This document shows, piece by piece, positions 1 to 7,736 of a stretch of DNA of 36,398 nucleotides (positions are counted from its first letter, which is position 1; each line of letters begins with the position of its first letter). The DNA is from Ruminococcaceae bacterium AB4001 (GTDB taxonomy: Bacteria > Bacillota > Clostridia > Saccharofermentanales > Saccharofermentanaceae). Position numbers and translations under genes: made by a program. The notes under the pieces are model-generated. The model saw only the letters and a list, made by a program, of their open reading frames with translations, ran no database searches and was not told the origin of the DNA. Location: the NCBI GenBank assembly GCA_000621765.1, contig JHXJ01000032.1:1-36398 (forward strand), given 5' to 3'.

Positions 1-98
1 GGCTGTACGTCAGGCCAATTACTCCCCGTATTATAAGAAAAAGTGCAACTGTCTGAGTTAATTACTCTCTAACAATTACACTTTCTATGGTACTAAAA

Positions 99-125
99 GG
101 CTGTCTCGTCTGAGACAGCCTTATT
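99..125. terminator. Bidirectional intrinsic terminator
   Basis: A perfect 9-bp stem (GGCTGTCTC at 99-107, GAGACAGCC at 112-120) has a 4-base loop. Read on the minus strand it is followed by TTTT, so it ends the small membrane-protein gene just upstream on that strand. Read on the plus strand it is followed by TTATT, so it may also stop transcription entering from the left edge. Confidence 0.85.
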
Positions 126-146
126 AGAATTCTGATAATTAATCGA

Positions 147-515
147 TTACTTAACGATTTTGATCTTGTCGCCGATAACAGGGATCGAGAAATACTTTGT
201 CTTAGCTGCTGCAACGATACCCATTACCATAACTGCAATGCAGCATCCCCAGAGTGCGAGGTCCAAGAGCCAGCCTACATAAGGGATGAAGTTTAAGAGA
301 GTTCCGACAACTCCGGCAACGCCTTCCATGATGAGGAGGATGATACCGTTGTTAACGTGACTTCTTACGAAAGGTGATGTCTTCTCAGGTGAGATCAAGA
401 GACCCAAGAGCCAAAGAAGTCCTACGTAAGCGAGGATCGAGAACAACTTTGCGTTAGAAGGAAGCTGCTCTGTGTAAGCGCCGTTTTGAGCCTGAGCATT
501 TTGATTATCTGCCAT
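147..515 (-). CDS. Small membrane protein, DUF4870/Tic20-like
   Basis: The 122-residue product has a short polar, Gln/Asn-rich N-terminus and then about three hydrophobic segments (roughly residues 25-40, 55-80 and 85-105). A conserved-looking SPFVRSHVNNGI loop lies between the first and second. This layout resembles the DUF4870/Tic20-like small integral membrane proteins of Firmicutes, whose function is not established. The start at 515 is preferred over an upstream in-frame ATG because AAAGGAG lies at the right distance before it. It is monocistronic, diverges from the methyltransferase gene, and ends in the terminator at 99-125. The family assignment comes from pattern recognition only. 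Confidence 0.75.
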   Translation of the reverse strand: MADNQNAQAQNGAYTEQLPSNAKLFSILAYVGLLWLLGLLISPEKTSPFVRSHVNNGIILLIMEGVAGVVGTLLNFIPYVGWLLDLALWGCCIAVMVMGIVAAAKTKYFSIPVIGDKIKIVK

Positions 516-584
516 GATGATTGCTCCTTTACTTTTGATATGCTCATATATTAGCATAATAAAAACACACAGGGAGATTGCATT

Positions 585-1301
585 TTGATTAAAGTTTCAG
601 CCTATAAAAGCGACAATATATACACATACGGGCTTGGCGCGACAGTATCCATGGAATACCTTCTCAAGAAAAGGGATGCGGTCAGTGCAGTCATTCTTCA
701 TCCTGCTTTCCGGTCGGAGGAGACCATAGCAAAGATCCGCAAGATCTGCGGAAACGATATCCCTGTATCTGTTGAGGAAAAACCTTTCAATATCCTTTCG
801 AAGAAAGACAATTGTTTTGTCATTGCGGTGATCGAGAAGAAGGACATCAGGATAGAAGACGGAAATCACATGGTCCTTGTTAATCCTTCTAACTGCGGCA
901 ATCTCGGAACTATTACAAGGAGCTGTCTTGGTTTCGGCGTCAGGGACATTGCGATAGTCGGAGAGCATCCTGCAGATCCTTTCGATCCGAAGACGATAAG
1001 AGCTTCCATGGGAGCCTGCGCGAGCGTGAGGATCGAGGTTTTCGATTCGTTCGAAAAGTATGCAAAGAGATTCCCCAAAAATAATCTCTATCCTTTCATG
1101 CTGGACGGCAGCACAAAACTCCAGGAAACAAAGATAGAAAAGCCGTTTTCGCTGATAATGGGAAATGAGGCGACAGGCCTTGATCCGTCGTTCAAAGACA
1201 TCGGCAGACCCATTAGGATCGAGCATTCCGGCGAAATTGACAGCCTGAATATTACAATTGCCGCAAGTATCGGGCTTTATGAAGCAACAAAGGCTTGCTA
1301 A
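585..1301 (+). CDS. TrmH/SpoU-family RNA 2'-O-methyltransferase
   Basis: This 238-residue protein is a SPOUT-class S-adenosylmethionine-dependent RNA ribose methyltransferase. The three SpoU motifs are visible: NPSNCGNLGTITRS near residue 100 (motif 1, with the catalytic-type Arg), LIMGNEATGL near 190 (motif 2), and a DSLNITIAASIGLYE stretch near 218-233 (motif 3, the cofactor-binding knot). The N-terminal ~95 residues correspond to the substrate-binding domain seen in RlmB/TsnR-like members, so the target is probably rRNA or tRNA, but which nucleotide cannot be read. The start is TTG, chosen because AGGGAGA lies seven bases before it. It sits directly upstream of rpsT, which has its own promoter. 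Confidence 0.88.
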   Translation: MIKVSAYKSDNIYTYGLGATVSMEYLLKKRDAVSAVILHPAFRSEETIAKIRKICGNDIPVSVEEKPFNILSKKDNCFVIAVIEKKDIRIEDGNHMVLVNPSNCGNLGTITRSCLGFGVRDIAIVGEHPADPFDPKTIRASMGACASVRIEVFDSFEKYAKRFPKNNLYPFMLDGSTKLQETKIEKPFSLIMGNEATGLDPSFKDIGRPIRIEHSGEIDSLNITIAASIGLYEATKAC

Positions 1302-1323
1302 TAAAAATATATCGTGATACAAT
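1295..1323 (+). promoter_or_regulatory. rpsT promoter
   Basis: TTGCTA (1295-1300) and TACAAT (1318-1323) are separated by 17 bp, with an extended -10 TG at 1315-1316. The -35 box overlaps the end of the methyltransferase gene. The predicted transcript would have a leader of about 35 bases before rpsT. Confidence 0.65.
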
Positions 1324-1366
1324 TCTTCGGTAATTTGAAGATATAACTCTAAAAAGGAGAAAAAAG

Positions 1367-1627
1367 ATGCCTAATATTAAATCAGCTATCAAGCGTGTAA
1401 GCGTTTCCGAGAAGAAGGCTGCTGCCAATAAGAGCAAGAAGAGTGCTATCCGCACAACTGTTAAGAAGGCAAAGGCTGATATCGCTAACGGCGAGAATCT
1501 TGATGCTACAATCAAGAGCACACAGAAGGCATTGGACCAGGCTGCTGCTAAGGGCCACATGAGCAAGAACGCAGCTTCCAGAACAAAGTCCAGACTTGCT
1601 AAGGCTGCTAACGCTGCTAAGGCTTAA
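1367..1627 (+). CDS. rpsT: 30S ribosomal protein S20
   Basis: The 86-residue, very basic, Ala/Lys-rich product has the typical S20 opening (MPNIKSAIKRVSVSEKK) and a C-terminal helix rich in alanine and basic residues. S20 binds 16S rRNA in the body of the small subunit as a three-helix bundle, and the length matches the family (85-90 residues). The start follows AAAAAGGAG by seven bases. Codon use is strongly biased to GCT and AAG, as expected for a highly expressed gene. It has its own promoter and an intrinsic terminator just downstream. Confidence 0.97.
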   Translation: MPNIKSAIKRVSVSEKKAAANKSKKSAIRTTVKKAKADIANGENLDATIKSTQKALDQAAAKGHMSKNAASRTKSRLAKAANAAKA

Positions 1628-1651
1628 TTGATCGATTAAGAGAATAATTTC

Positions 1652-1690
1652 AAGCCGTCTGTCGGTTGATCCGGCGGACGGCTTTGTTCT
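1652..1690 (+). terminator. rpsT intrinsic terminator
   Basis: A stem of up to 14 bp, with one G-U pair and one mismatch, joins 1652-1665 to 1671-1684 around a 5-base loop. TTTGTTCTG follows on the plus strand. It lies 25 bases after the rpsT stop and would end that transcript. Confidence 0.85.
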
Positions 1691-1735
1691 GCATAAATAT
1701 ATCGGAATGTGTCCCTTGTGATAGTGTAACTGATG

Positions 1736-3028
1736 TTACTTTTTAACGATTACCGGGATCGACTCCCATTCTGAGGCAGTATTCCTGCCGTAGAGATCCC
1801 AGCCTATAGAGGCAGCTCTCATGTCCAGTTCGAAGATCTTCTTCAATTCTTCATTTCCGGAACAGAGCTCAAGACAGTCGGAAGGTCTGTTGATGACAGG
1901 CACTTTCGCGCATTTTCCCATTATCTTAAGACAGTACTTGCCCTCGCTGTTAAAACCGAGGACTCTTATATACGGAACTCTCTTTATCGCGAGATATGAA
2001 TCGTCCTGGCCTGTGACCATGCTTGCCAGTGCCCTGTAGATCCTGGACAGCGTATATCTTTTCGTCGATATCTTATTTCCGAAAACTTCAAGATCATGAT
2101 CGTCATCAGTAATGGTGCCGGGTCTGATGTCATTTGCAAAATTCTTTATGTATCCCGACAGGTCATCACTCATGTATGCGGTGTTTTCGAGCGAAGAAGA
2201 GGATGCGGCCGTGATCATGCAATTCCTTATGTAGCCAACATAGTCAGGGAAACTGAATATGCCGGAGGAAGCTGAAGAGAGCATCGCGCCAAGGGAAAGA
2301 TCAGGCATGTGTCCGTTAAGGGCAGATGCTATCTTTGACTGGCTGAATGAAGGAGCCTGTTCCAGGACCGCGCGGCGGATTGATGTCGCGCTCGCAAAGT
2401 CCGCGTTCAGTTCTTCCGAATGATATCCTTCGCCTTCGCGCTTTATCATGATGACGTTTATGCGGTTCTTCCAGTCGAACTTTTTCAGAGCTATAAGGTA
2501 GTCCAATGCGAGAATGGAATTAGGGCTTGAGAGCACCTGGTCCAGGTCGCCTGTAATGCCTTTGGAAGCAGCAATATCTTTGATTGCCTTTGCTCTTGCT
2601 TCAGGAAAACTGATACCGGTGGAGATGTATTCGTTCAATTTGATATTGAAGGATTCGTCGTTCGCAAAATCCGTTTCCGCCAGTGCTTTCAGAAGTTCCG
2701 TGTCGCCGGTGTCAACGCCGAACGCTATGTCGGTTACGACGCCTGTTGAGATAAGTTCGGAGACTGCGCCTTCTGCAAATCTTGAAGACGGAGCACACGA
2801 AAAACTGAACGGAAGTTCAAGCACCACGTCGGCGCCGCATAAGAGCGCCTGCCTGGCACGGACAGCAGGAGGGCAGACCGCGGGGAGACCTCTTTGGGTA
2901 AAAAAGCCTGACATGACAGGCATGACGATTGCTCTCGGATCATCTACTATCTCACGGGCTTTCCGGATAAGGTATTCGTGTCCGTTATGGAAGGGATTAA
3001 ATTCCGCAATTATGCCTATTACCCGCAA
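1736..3028 (-). CDS. tmcAL: tRNA(Met) cytidine acetate ligase TmcAL (YlbM family)
   Basis: This 430-residue protein matches TmcAL, the ATP-dependent enzyme that uses free acetate to make N4-acetylcytidine at the wobble position of elongator tRNA-Met. The nucleotidyltransferase signature GIIAEFNPFHNGH is at residues 5-17. Further family hallmarks are VMSGFFTQRG and ADVVLELPFSFS in the first 80 residues, SPNSILALDYLIAL near the middle, and IKREGEGYHS followed by SATSIRR (ATP-site segments). Length is close to the usual 400-415. The start is TTG with AGAGGA about ten bases upstream. It diverges from the gene at 3097 and shares a symmetric promoter region with it. Acetate substrate would be plentiful in a cell with Pta-AckA metabolism. 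Confidence 0.92.
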   Translation of the reverse strand: MRVIGIIAEFNPFHNGHEYLIRKAREIVDDPRAIVMPVMSGFFTQRGLPAVCPPAVRARQALLCGADVVLELPFSFSCAPSSRFAEGAVSELISTGVVTDIAFGVDTGDTELLKALAETDFANDESFNIKLNEYISTGISFPEARAKAIKDIAASKGITGDLDQVLSSPNSILALDYLIALKKFDWKNRINVIMIKREGEGYHSEELNADFASATSIRRAVLEQAPSFSQSKIASALNGHMPDLSLGAMLSSASSGIFSFPDYVGYIRNCMITAASSSSLENTAYMSDDLSGYIKNFANDIRPGTITDDDHDLEVFGNKISTKRYTLSRIYRALASMVTGQDDSYLAIKRVPYIRVLGFNSEGKYCLKIMGKCAKVPVINRPSDCLELCSGNEELKKIFELDMRAASIGWDLYGRNTASEWESIPVIVKK

Positions 3029-3049
3029 TTTATCTAAATCCTCTGCTTT

Positions 3050-3102
3050 TGGTATAATCTTTGACTGTAAAGATTATATTTCATAAGGCGGAGTTTATGC
3101 AA
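3050..3102. promoter_or_regulatory. Symmetric divergent promoter for tmcAL and the gene at 3097
   Basis: TATAATCTTT (3053-3062) and AAAGATTATA (3069-3078) form a perfect 10-bp inverted repeat with a 6-base spacer. On the plus strand TATAAT at 3053-3058 carries an extended -10 TG (3050-3051). On the minus strand the mirror TATAAT (3078 to 3073) has TTGCAT 18 bp upstream (3102 to 3097). Predicted starts fall within a base or two of each other near 3065, going opposite ways, so the two polymerase sites overlap and should be mutually exclusive. Confidence 0.65.
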
Positions 3103-4446
3103 CGCAAAGAGATAGCGGGAATGGGGACCAGCAAGGTCGTAACGGGTGCGATAATCATCCTACTTGCTTTGGGTGCAACTGTCTTCTATCTGTTCTATAC
3201 GGGAAGGTTCGGAGGCGGTTCGAAGATCCGGATCACCGATCCGACACGCGTGGGTTATGAATGGAACCATCTCGCCGCCGATAACAACATCGTCAGTGAT
3301 TATCTTTTCAGCAGGTCCAAAAAACTCATAGTCGCAAAAGGCGGCAACGGTGTCCTTGCAGCTACCTCATATACGATCCCGGGACGTCTTGTCACCCAGG
3401 AAGAGGAGAACTCAGGCATCTATAGTCTTTCTGACCAGGCGCTTCTTTTAAAGTGTTATGTCAGGGCAGGAGACAGAGGCAGCGCAGTCGCGCTCAAGGA
3501 GACAGTCATAAGAGACTTCAAACTCGAAAACGGATCCTACAGGTCATTTGTTTATTCCGGTGAAAAGGAGAACGAAGACGTAGTCACAACTGCTGCCTCG
3601 TTAGACTGGCTCGATGCCATGATGGAATACTATGTCACTTACGGAAATGACAACGATTACAATGAGATCAAGGGCCTGACGGAAGTCCTTTTCGACAGCG
3701 AAGGAAGGATAAAGACAGAGCCCATCTCAGTAGCAGCTTATGTTGAATCATTGTATGTCAGCCTTGACGATACCAGTTCCATCAAAGAGGGCGATGAAGG
3801 CTCGATGGAGCAGATTTACGGAACCCTCACAGGTGACTATGACAGTGCCGAGGTCGATGACAAGACCGTATTGGAAGATGTCAGCGGAGTACTGCTCTCT
3901 AACATCAATCTAAGGCTCATCCGTGATCTCGAAAACAACGGGCTCATCGCAGCAGGCGCTTATGACAGAGCACTGAAAGCCGTTAAAGACGGATTTACCG
4001 GTGAAGGCTACAACTTTTATGCCTATTCGACCGCAGGCGACATGGACTGCGGAGAGTATGTTTACAGCGGAACAAACATCGGCTCGTTTGACCTTGCACA
4101 GAACATTAAGACGATGAGAAATCTCGCCGAGGTCGGCGAACTTGACGGTGAGTCTTTTGCAACATTCAAGGAAATGATCTTTAACTTCGGAAAGATATAC
4201 TCTGCGTATACCATCATGACGGGCAATTATTCCGGCGGTGAAGCTTATTCTTCCTACACTGACGGCATGATGATCGCCTATTACATGGGCGACAAGGATA
4301 TCTACGAAAAGCTCTCCGACACGCTCGGAAAGAGGGTTGCAACCAAGTCCACGAGCCCTGCCTTGTACATGATTTTCAGGGAAGAAAACGAAAGATACGT
4401 TTTCTATGCAAGGGAGAATTTCTCAACCCGTCTTGTTACTTCATAA
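3097..4446 (+). CDS. Membrane-anchored extracellular protein of unknown function, possibly (alpha/alpha)-barrel hydrolase-like
   Basis: I do not recognise this 449-residue protein with certainty. It has a short cytoplasmic N-terminus, one transmembrane segment at about residues 14-34, then a long extracellular part with a glycine linker. The exterior is acidic, helical and aromatic-rich, with recurring helix-turn blocks such as SLSDQALLLKCYVRAGD, TAASLDWLDAMMEYY and YSSYTDGMMIAYYMGD. That spacing resembles six-hairpin glycosidases of the GH8 kind, but I see no definite catalytic signature. The start at 3097 is chosen because AAGGCGGAG lies just before it; an upstream in-frame ATG at 3061 would fall before the predicted transcript start. 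It is monocistronic, between tmcAL (divergent) and pta. Confidence 0.7.
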   Translation: MQRKEIAGMGTSKVVTGAIIILLALGATVFYLFYTGRFGGGSKIRITDPTRVGYEWNHLAADNNIVSDYLFSRSKKLIVAKGGNGVLAATSYTIPGRLVTQEEENSGIYSLSDQALLLKCYVRAGDRGSAVALKETVIRDFKLENGSYRSFVYSGEKENEDVVTTAASLDWLDAMMEYYVTYGNDNDYNEIKGLTEVLFDSEGRIKTEPISVAAYVESLYVSLDDTSSIKEGDEGSMEQIYGTLTGDYDSAEVDDKTVLEDVSGVLLSNINLRLIRDLENNGLIAAGAYDRALKAVKDGFTGEGYNFYAYSTAGDMDCGEYVYSGTNIGSFDLAQNIKTMRNLAEVGELDGESFATFKEMIFNFGKIYSAYTIMTGNYSGGEAYSSYTDGMMIAYYMGDKDIYEKLSDTLGKRVATKSTSPALYMIFREENERYVFYARENFSTRLVTS

Positions 4447-4462
4447 AAGCCTGTTTTCTTAT

Positions 4463-4491
4463 TTGAAATAATATAGGTTTACGAGTATACT
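4463..4491 (+). promoter_or_regulatory. pta-ackA promoter
   Basis: TTGAAA (4463-4468) and TATACT (4486-4491) are 17 bp apart, about 35 bases upstream of the pta start, which has a strong AAAGGAG site. This fits a strong housekeeping sigma-factor promoter for a highly expressed fermentation operon. Confidence 0.75.
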
Positions 4492-4526
4492 TTTGTCGAC
4501 AAAAAATTCCAAAGGAGACAATATAT

Positions 4527-5614
4527 ATGGCATTCATTGATGACATCATGGCCAGAGCTAAGGCTGACAAGAAGACAATCGTACTTCCCGAGTCAATGGA
4601 CAAGAGAACATTTGAGGCTGCCGAGAAGATCCTCAAGGCAGATATGGCAAACCTCATCATCATCGGAACACCCGAAGAGATCGCTAAGAATTCCGAAGGT
4701 TTTGATATCACAGGCGCAACAATCGTTGACCCTAATAACGATCCCAACAAGCAGAATATATCGACAAGTTCGTTGAGCTCCGCGGTGTTGACACCATGGT
4801 AGCTGCAGCTAAGAAGAAGGCTGAGAAGAAGGGTCTTTCAGAGGAAGAGACTGCTGCTGCAATCGCTGACGCCCAGAAGAAGGGCATCACACCCGAGAAG
4901 GCTGAGGAGAAGATGAATTCAGATTACATGTACTATGCATGCCTTATGTGCAAGTGCGGTGATGCTGACGGTGCCGTTTCCGGTGCATGCCACTCCACAG
5001 GTAACACGATCCTTCCTGCACTCCAGCTCCTCAAGACAAAGCCCGGCATCTCTTCTGTATCCGGCTTCTTCCTTATGGACGTTCCTAACTGCGATCTTGG
5101 TGAGCATGGTCTCTTCATTTTCGCTGACTGCGCAGTTAACACAGACGTAGATTCCGCTAAGCTCGCTGAGATCGCTAAGCTCTCCGCTGAGTCTTTCGAG
5201 CAGTTCATCGGCGCTCCCGCTAAGGTCGCTATGCTCTCATATTCTTCATACGGTTCAGCTAAGCACGCTGACGTTGATAAGGTTTCCAACGCTGTTAAGA
5301 TCGCTAAGGAAAAGTATCCTGATCTCGTAGTAGACGGTGAGCTCCAGTTAGACGCAGCTCTCGTTGAAGAGGTTGGTCAGCTCAAGGCACCCGGATCACC
5401 GGTTGCAGGCCACGCTAACACATTGGTATTCCCTTCACTCGAAGCAGGTAACATCGGTTACAAGCTCGTTCAGAGACTTGCTAAGGCTCCCGCTTACGGT
5501 CCGGTCCTCCAGGGTCTTGCACTTCCTGTTAATGACCTCTCCCGCGGATGCAACGCTGACGATATCGTAGGAACAGTTGCTATCACAGCAGTTCAGGCTC
5601 AGGCATTGGGCTGA
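4527..5614 (+). pseudogene. pta: Phosphate acetyltransferase, disrupted by a single-base frameshift
   Basis: Pta converts acetyl-CoA and phosphate to acetyl phosphate, which AckA uses to make ATP and acetate. Residues 1-76 read normally (MAFIDDIMARAKADKKTIVL..., ending NNDPNKQ). The frame then breaks after 4754 and runs to a stop at 4800-4802. Restoring one G between 4754 and 4755 gives KQEYIDKFVELR and continues through GDADGAVSGA, FPSLEAGNIGYK and NDLSRGCNADD to a 362-residue product. No ribosome-binding site precedes the ATG at 4796. The restored protein is longer than the usual ~325-330 because of a Lys/Ala/Glu-rich insertion at about residues 87-115. Codon bias matches ackA on both sides of the break. 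It is either a sequencing or assembly error or a recent mutation. Confidence 0.88.
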
Positions 5615-5653
5615 TCCAATTAAGCATACTTTAAAGACAGGAGAAGAAGTCTA

Positions 5654-6850
5654 ATGAAGATTTTAGTAATCAACTGCGGTAGTTCTTCCGCGAAGTTCCA
5701 GCTTTTCGACGTCGATACAGGCGATGTCCTTGCAAAGGGTAATGCCGAGAGAATCGGTATCGACGGAAAGCTCACATACAGACCTGCAGGCAAGGACGAG
5801 TTCATCTCTACAGAACCCATGCCTGATCACAAGGTAGCTGTAAGAATGATCCTTGACGCACTCGTTGATCCCGAGCACGGCGTAATCTCTGATGTATCCG
5901 AGATCGCAGCAGTAGGTCACAGAGTACTCCACGGCGGCAAGTACTACAGTGCTTCCGTTATCGTTAATGACGATGTTAAGAGAGTCATCAGAGAGTGCTT
6001 CCCGTTAGGACCTTTACACAATCCTGCAAACCTCATCGGTATCGAAGCATGCGAGGACGTTCTTCCTGAGGGCACACCTCAAGTTGCAGTTTTCGATACA
6101 GCATTCCATCAGACAATGCCCGCTAAGGCTTACACATATGCTCTTCCTTATGAGCTTTCCGAGAAGTATGACATCCGCCGTTACGGTTTCCATGGTACAT
6201 CTCACAGATATGTAAGCCACAGAGTAGCTGATTTCCTCGGCAAGAAGTATGAGGATCTGAGAATCATCACATGCCACCTCGGAAACGGTTCTTCTTTCGC
6301 AGCTGTTAAGGACGGCAAGTGCCAGGATACATCAATGGGTCTTACTCCTCTTGCAGGTATCTGCATGGGTACAAGAACAGGTGACATCGATCCCGCTATC
6401 GTTCCTTTCATCATGAAGAACGAGAGACTTACAGCTGATGAGATGGATACACTCCTCAACAAGCAGTCCGGTGTCCAGGGCGTTTCAGGTGTTTCTTCTG
6501 ACTTCAGAGATCTCGAGAAGGCTGCTAACGAAGGCAACGAGAGAGCTAAGCTCGCACTCGAGATGTTCGCATACCAGGGCAAGAAGATCATCGGATCTTA
6601 CGCTGCTGCTATGGACGGTGTTGACGTTATCGTATTCACAGCAGGTATCGGTGAGAACACAGACAAGATGAGAAAGGCTATGTGCGAAGGACTCGAGTTC
6701 ATGGGCGTTGAGTTCGACGATGCAGCTAACGATGGCCTCCGCGGTAAGGAAGCAATCATCTCCAAGCCTTCTTCAAAGGTTACAGTCTGCGTTATCCCTA
6801 CAAACGAAGAGCTCGCTATCGCTCAGGAAACAGAAGCGCTCGTAAGATAA
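5654..6850 (+). CDS. ackA: Acetate kinase
   Basis: The 398-residue protein is full length for acetate kinase, which makes ATP from acetyl phosphate and ADP in the last step of acetate fermentation. ASKHA-fold signatures are clear: INCGSSSAKFQLFD at the N-terminus, RYGFHGTSHRYVS (catalytic His/Arg region), a TCHLGNGSSFAAVKDG block followed by DTSMGLTPLAGICMGTRTGD, and FTAGIGENTD near the C-terminus. It starts 39 bases after pta with AGGAGA upstream, so the two form the usual pta-ackA operon. Codon use is strongly biased (GCT, AAG, GAG, CTC), pointing to high expression. It ends in a strong terminator. Confidence 0.98.
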   Translation: MKILVINCGSSSAKFQLFDVDTGDVLAKGNAERIGIDGKLTYRPAGKDEFISTEPMPDHKVAVRMILDALVDPEHGVISDVSEIAAVGHRVLHGGKYYSASVIVNDDVKRVIRECFPLGPLHNPANLIGIEACEDVLPEGTPQVAVFDTAFHQTMPAKAYTYALPYELSEKYDIRRYGFHGTSHRYVSHRVADFLGKKYEDLRIITCHLGNGSSFAAVKDGKCQDTSMGLTPLAGICMGTRTGDIDPAIVPFIMKNERLTADEMDTLLNKQSGVQGVSGVSSDFRDLEKAANEGNERAKLALEMFAYQGKKIIGSYAAAMDGVDVIVFTAGIGENTDKMRKAMCEGLEFMGVEFDDAANDGLRGKEAIISKPSSKVTVCVIPTNEELAIAQETEALVR

Positions 6851-6876
6851 TCCTGTCAGACAATCAATTGAGATTA

Positions 6877-6920
6877 AAAGCTGTCTCTTAAGCTCTATGC
6901 TTTTGAGACAGCTTTTTTCT
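6877..6920 (+). terminator. pta-ackA intrinsic terminator
   Basis: A perfect 12-bp stem pairs 6877-6888 with 6905-6916 around a 16-base loop, followed on the plus strand by a T-run. It lies 26 bases after the ackA stop. Its GCTGTCTC/GAGACAGC arms are the same as in the terminator at 99-125. Confidence 0.92.
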
Positions 6921-6985
6921 TTCCGGAAAACGCGGAGTAAAGAAAACAATCAGGATCAGGGAAACCCGAAAAAGTGATTGTATTC

Positions 6986-7025
6986 AGAAAAACATCCCGG
7001 CCAGATGATGATCTGAGCCGGGATG
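6986..7025 (-). terminator. ktrBA operon terminator
   Basis: CATCCCGG (6993-7000) pairs with CCGGGATG (7018-7025), with a second stacked stem CAGAT/ATCTG (7002-7006 with 7011-7015). On the minus strand the hairpin is followed by TTTTT. It lies about 37 bases after the ktrA stop codon. Confidence 0.88.
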
Positions 7026-7061
7026 ATTATTTGTTTGGTCTGAAGTTTTTCGGATGGTTTA

Positions 7062-7715
7062 TCAGTAATTGATTCCGAGACTCTTCTGGATGTCTTTATC
7101 CGCACCGAAGATCGTTACCGTATCGCCTTCTTCGAAAACCAGATCGGCAGGGAATTCAAGGATCGGCTTTCCGTTGCGCTTGATGGAAAGAACGTTAAGG
7201 TGGAGCTTGTTGCGGATGCCGAGTTCTGCAAGGCTCTTTCCGATCCATTCTTTGGGCACCTTGATCTCAAAGATAGAGTATTCACCCGGGAAATCGAGAT
7301 AGTCGACGACTCTGCCGGAACACCAGCGGATGGCTGCCCATTCAGCGAGCTGTTTTTCGGGGAAGATGACCGAATCGGCGCCGTTCCTTAAGAGGAATTT
7401 CTCGTGTACGGAACGCGAAGCTCTTGCGACGACGTACTTGGCTCCGTTCTCCTTGAGGAGTGACGTTGTCTCGAGAGAAGCCTGGAAATCATCACCTATG
7501 GCTACGAAACATACATCGAAATTGCTTACGCCTAACGACTTAACAAAACTCTCGTTTGTCGCATCGCCGATAAGTGAGCTGGTGACCATTCCGAGGACAG
7601 GTTCTATCCTTTCTTCGGAGGAATCTACCGCGAGGATCTCATCGCCGGCCTTGTTCAGCTGATCTATGAGGTGATAGCCGAAACGTCCGATTCCGATTAC
7701 GAGTATGCTTTTCAT
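7062..7715 (-). CDS. ktrA: KtrA-type potassium channel regulatory subunit (RCK domains)
   Basis: This 217-residue cytoplasmic protein has an N-terminal RCK/TrkA-N Rossmann domain (GIGRFG at residues 8-13, an acidic residue ending the second strand at VDSSEE) and a C-terminal TrkA-C domain from about residue 140 that in relatives can bind cyclic di-AMP. KtrA forms an octameric ring that gates the KtrB pore in response to ATP/ADP. The size matches Bacillus KtrA/KtrC (about 220). It begins 21 bases after ktrB on the same strand, so the two are cotranscribed, and a terminator follows. Confidence 0.93.
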   Translation of the reverse strand: MKSILVIGIGRFGYHLIDQLNKAGDEILAVDSSEERIEPVLGMVTSSLIGDATNESFVKSLGVSNFDVCFVAIGDDFQASLETTSLLKENGAKYVVARASRSVHEKFLLRNGADSVIFPEKQLAEWAAIRWCSGRVVDYLDFPGEYSIFEIKVPKEWIGKSLAELGIRNKLHLNVLSIKRNGKPILEFPADLVFEEGDTVTIFGADKDIQKSLGINY

Positions 7716-7736
7716 TTTGTTATCCTTTCTGCCGGA

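Noticed and set aside
1-61. Tail of a plus-strand gene at the left edge
   Set aside because: Short open stretches exist in all three frames (for example one ending at 59-61), but they are too short to identify or to choose between.
537-560. Symmetric promoter between the small membrane protein and the TrmH-family gene
   Set aside because: TATGCT/AGCATA arms are present, but the -10 matches (CATAAT and CATATC) are weak and only six bases are symmetric.
597-1322. Long open frame on the minus strand opposite the TrmH-family gene
   Set aside because: It has no recognisable motifs, and the plus strand carries all SpoU motifs. It is a shadow frame.
4745-4802. Programmed ribosomal frameshift in pta
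   Set aside because: There is no slippery heptamer, no downstream pseudoknot and no known precedent in Pta. A simple missing base explains it better.
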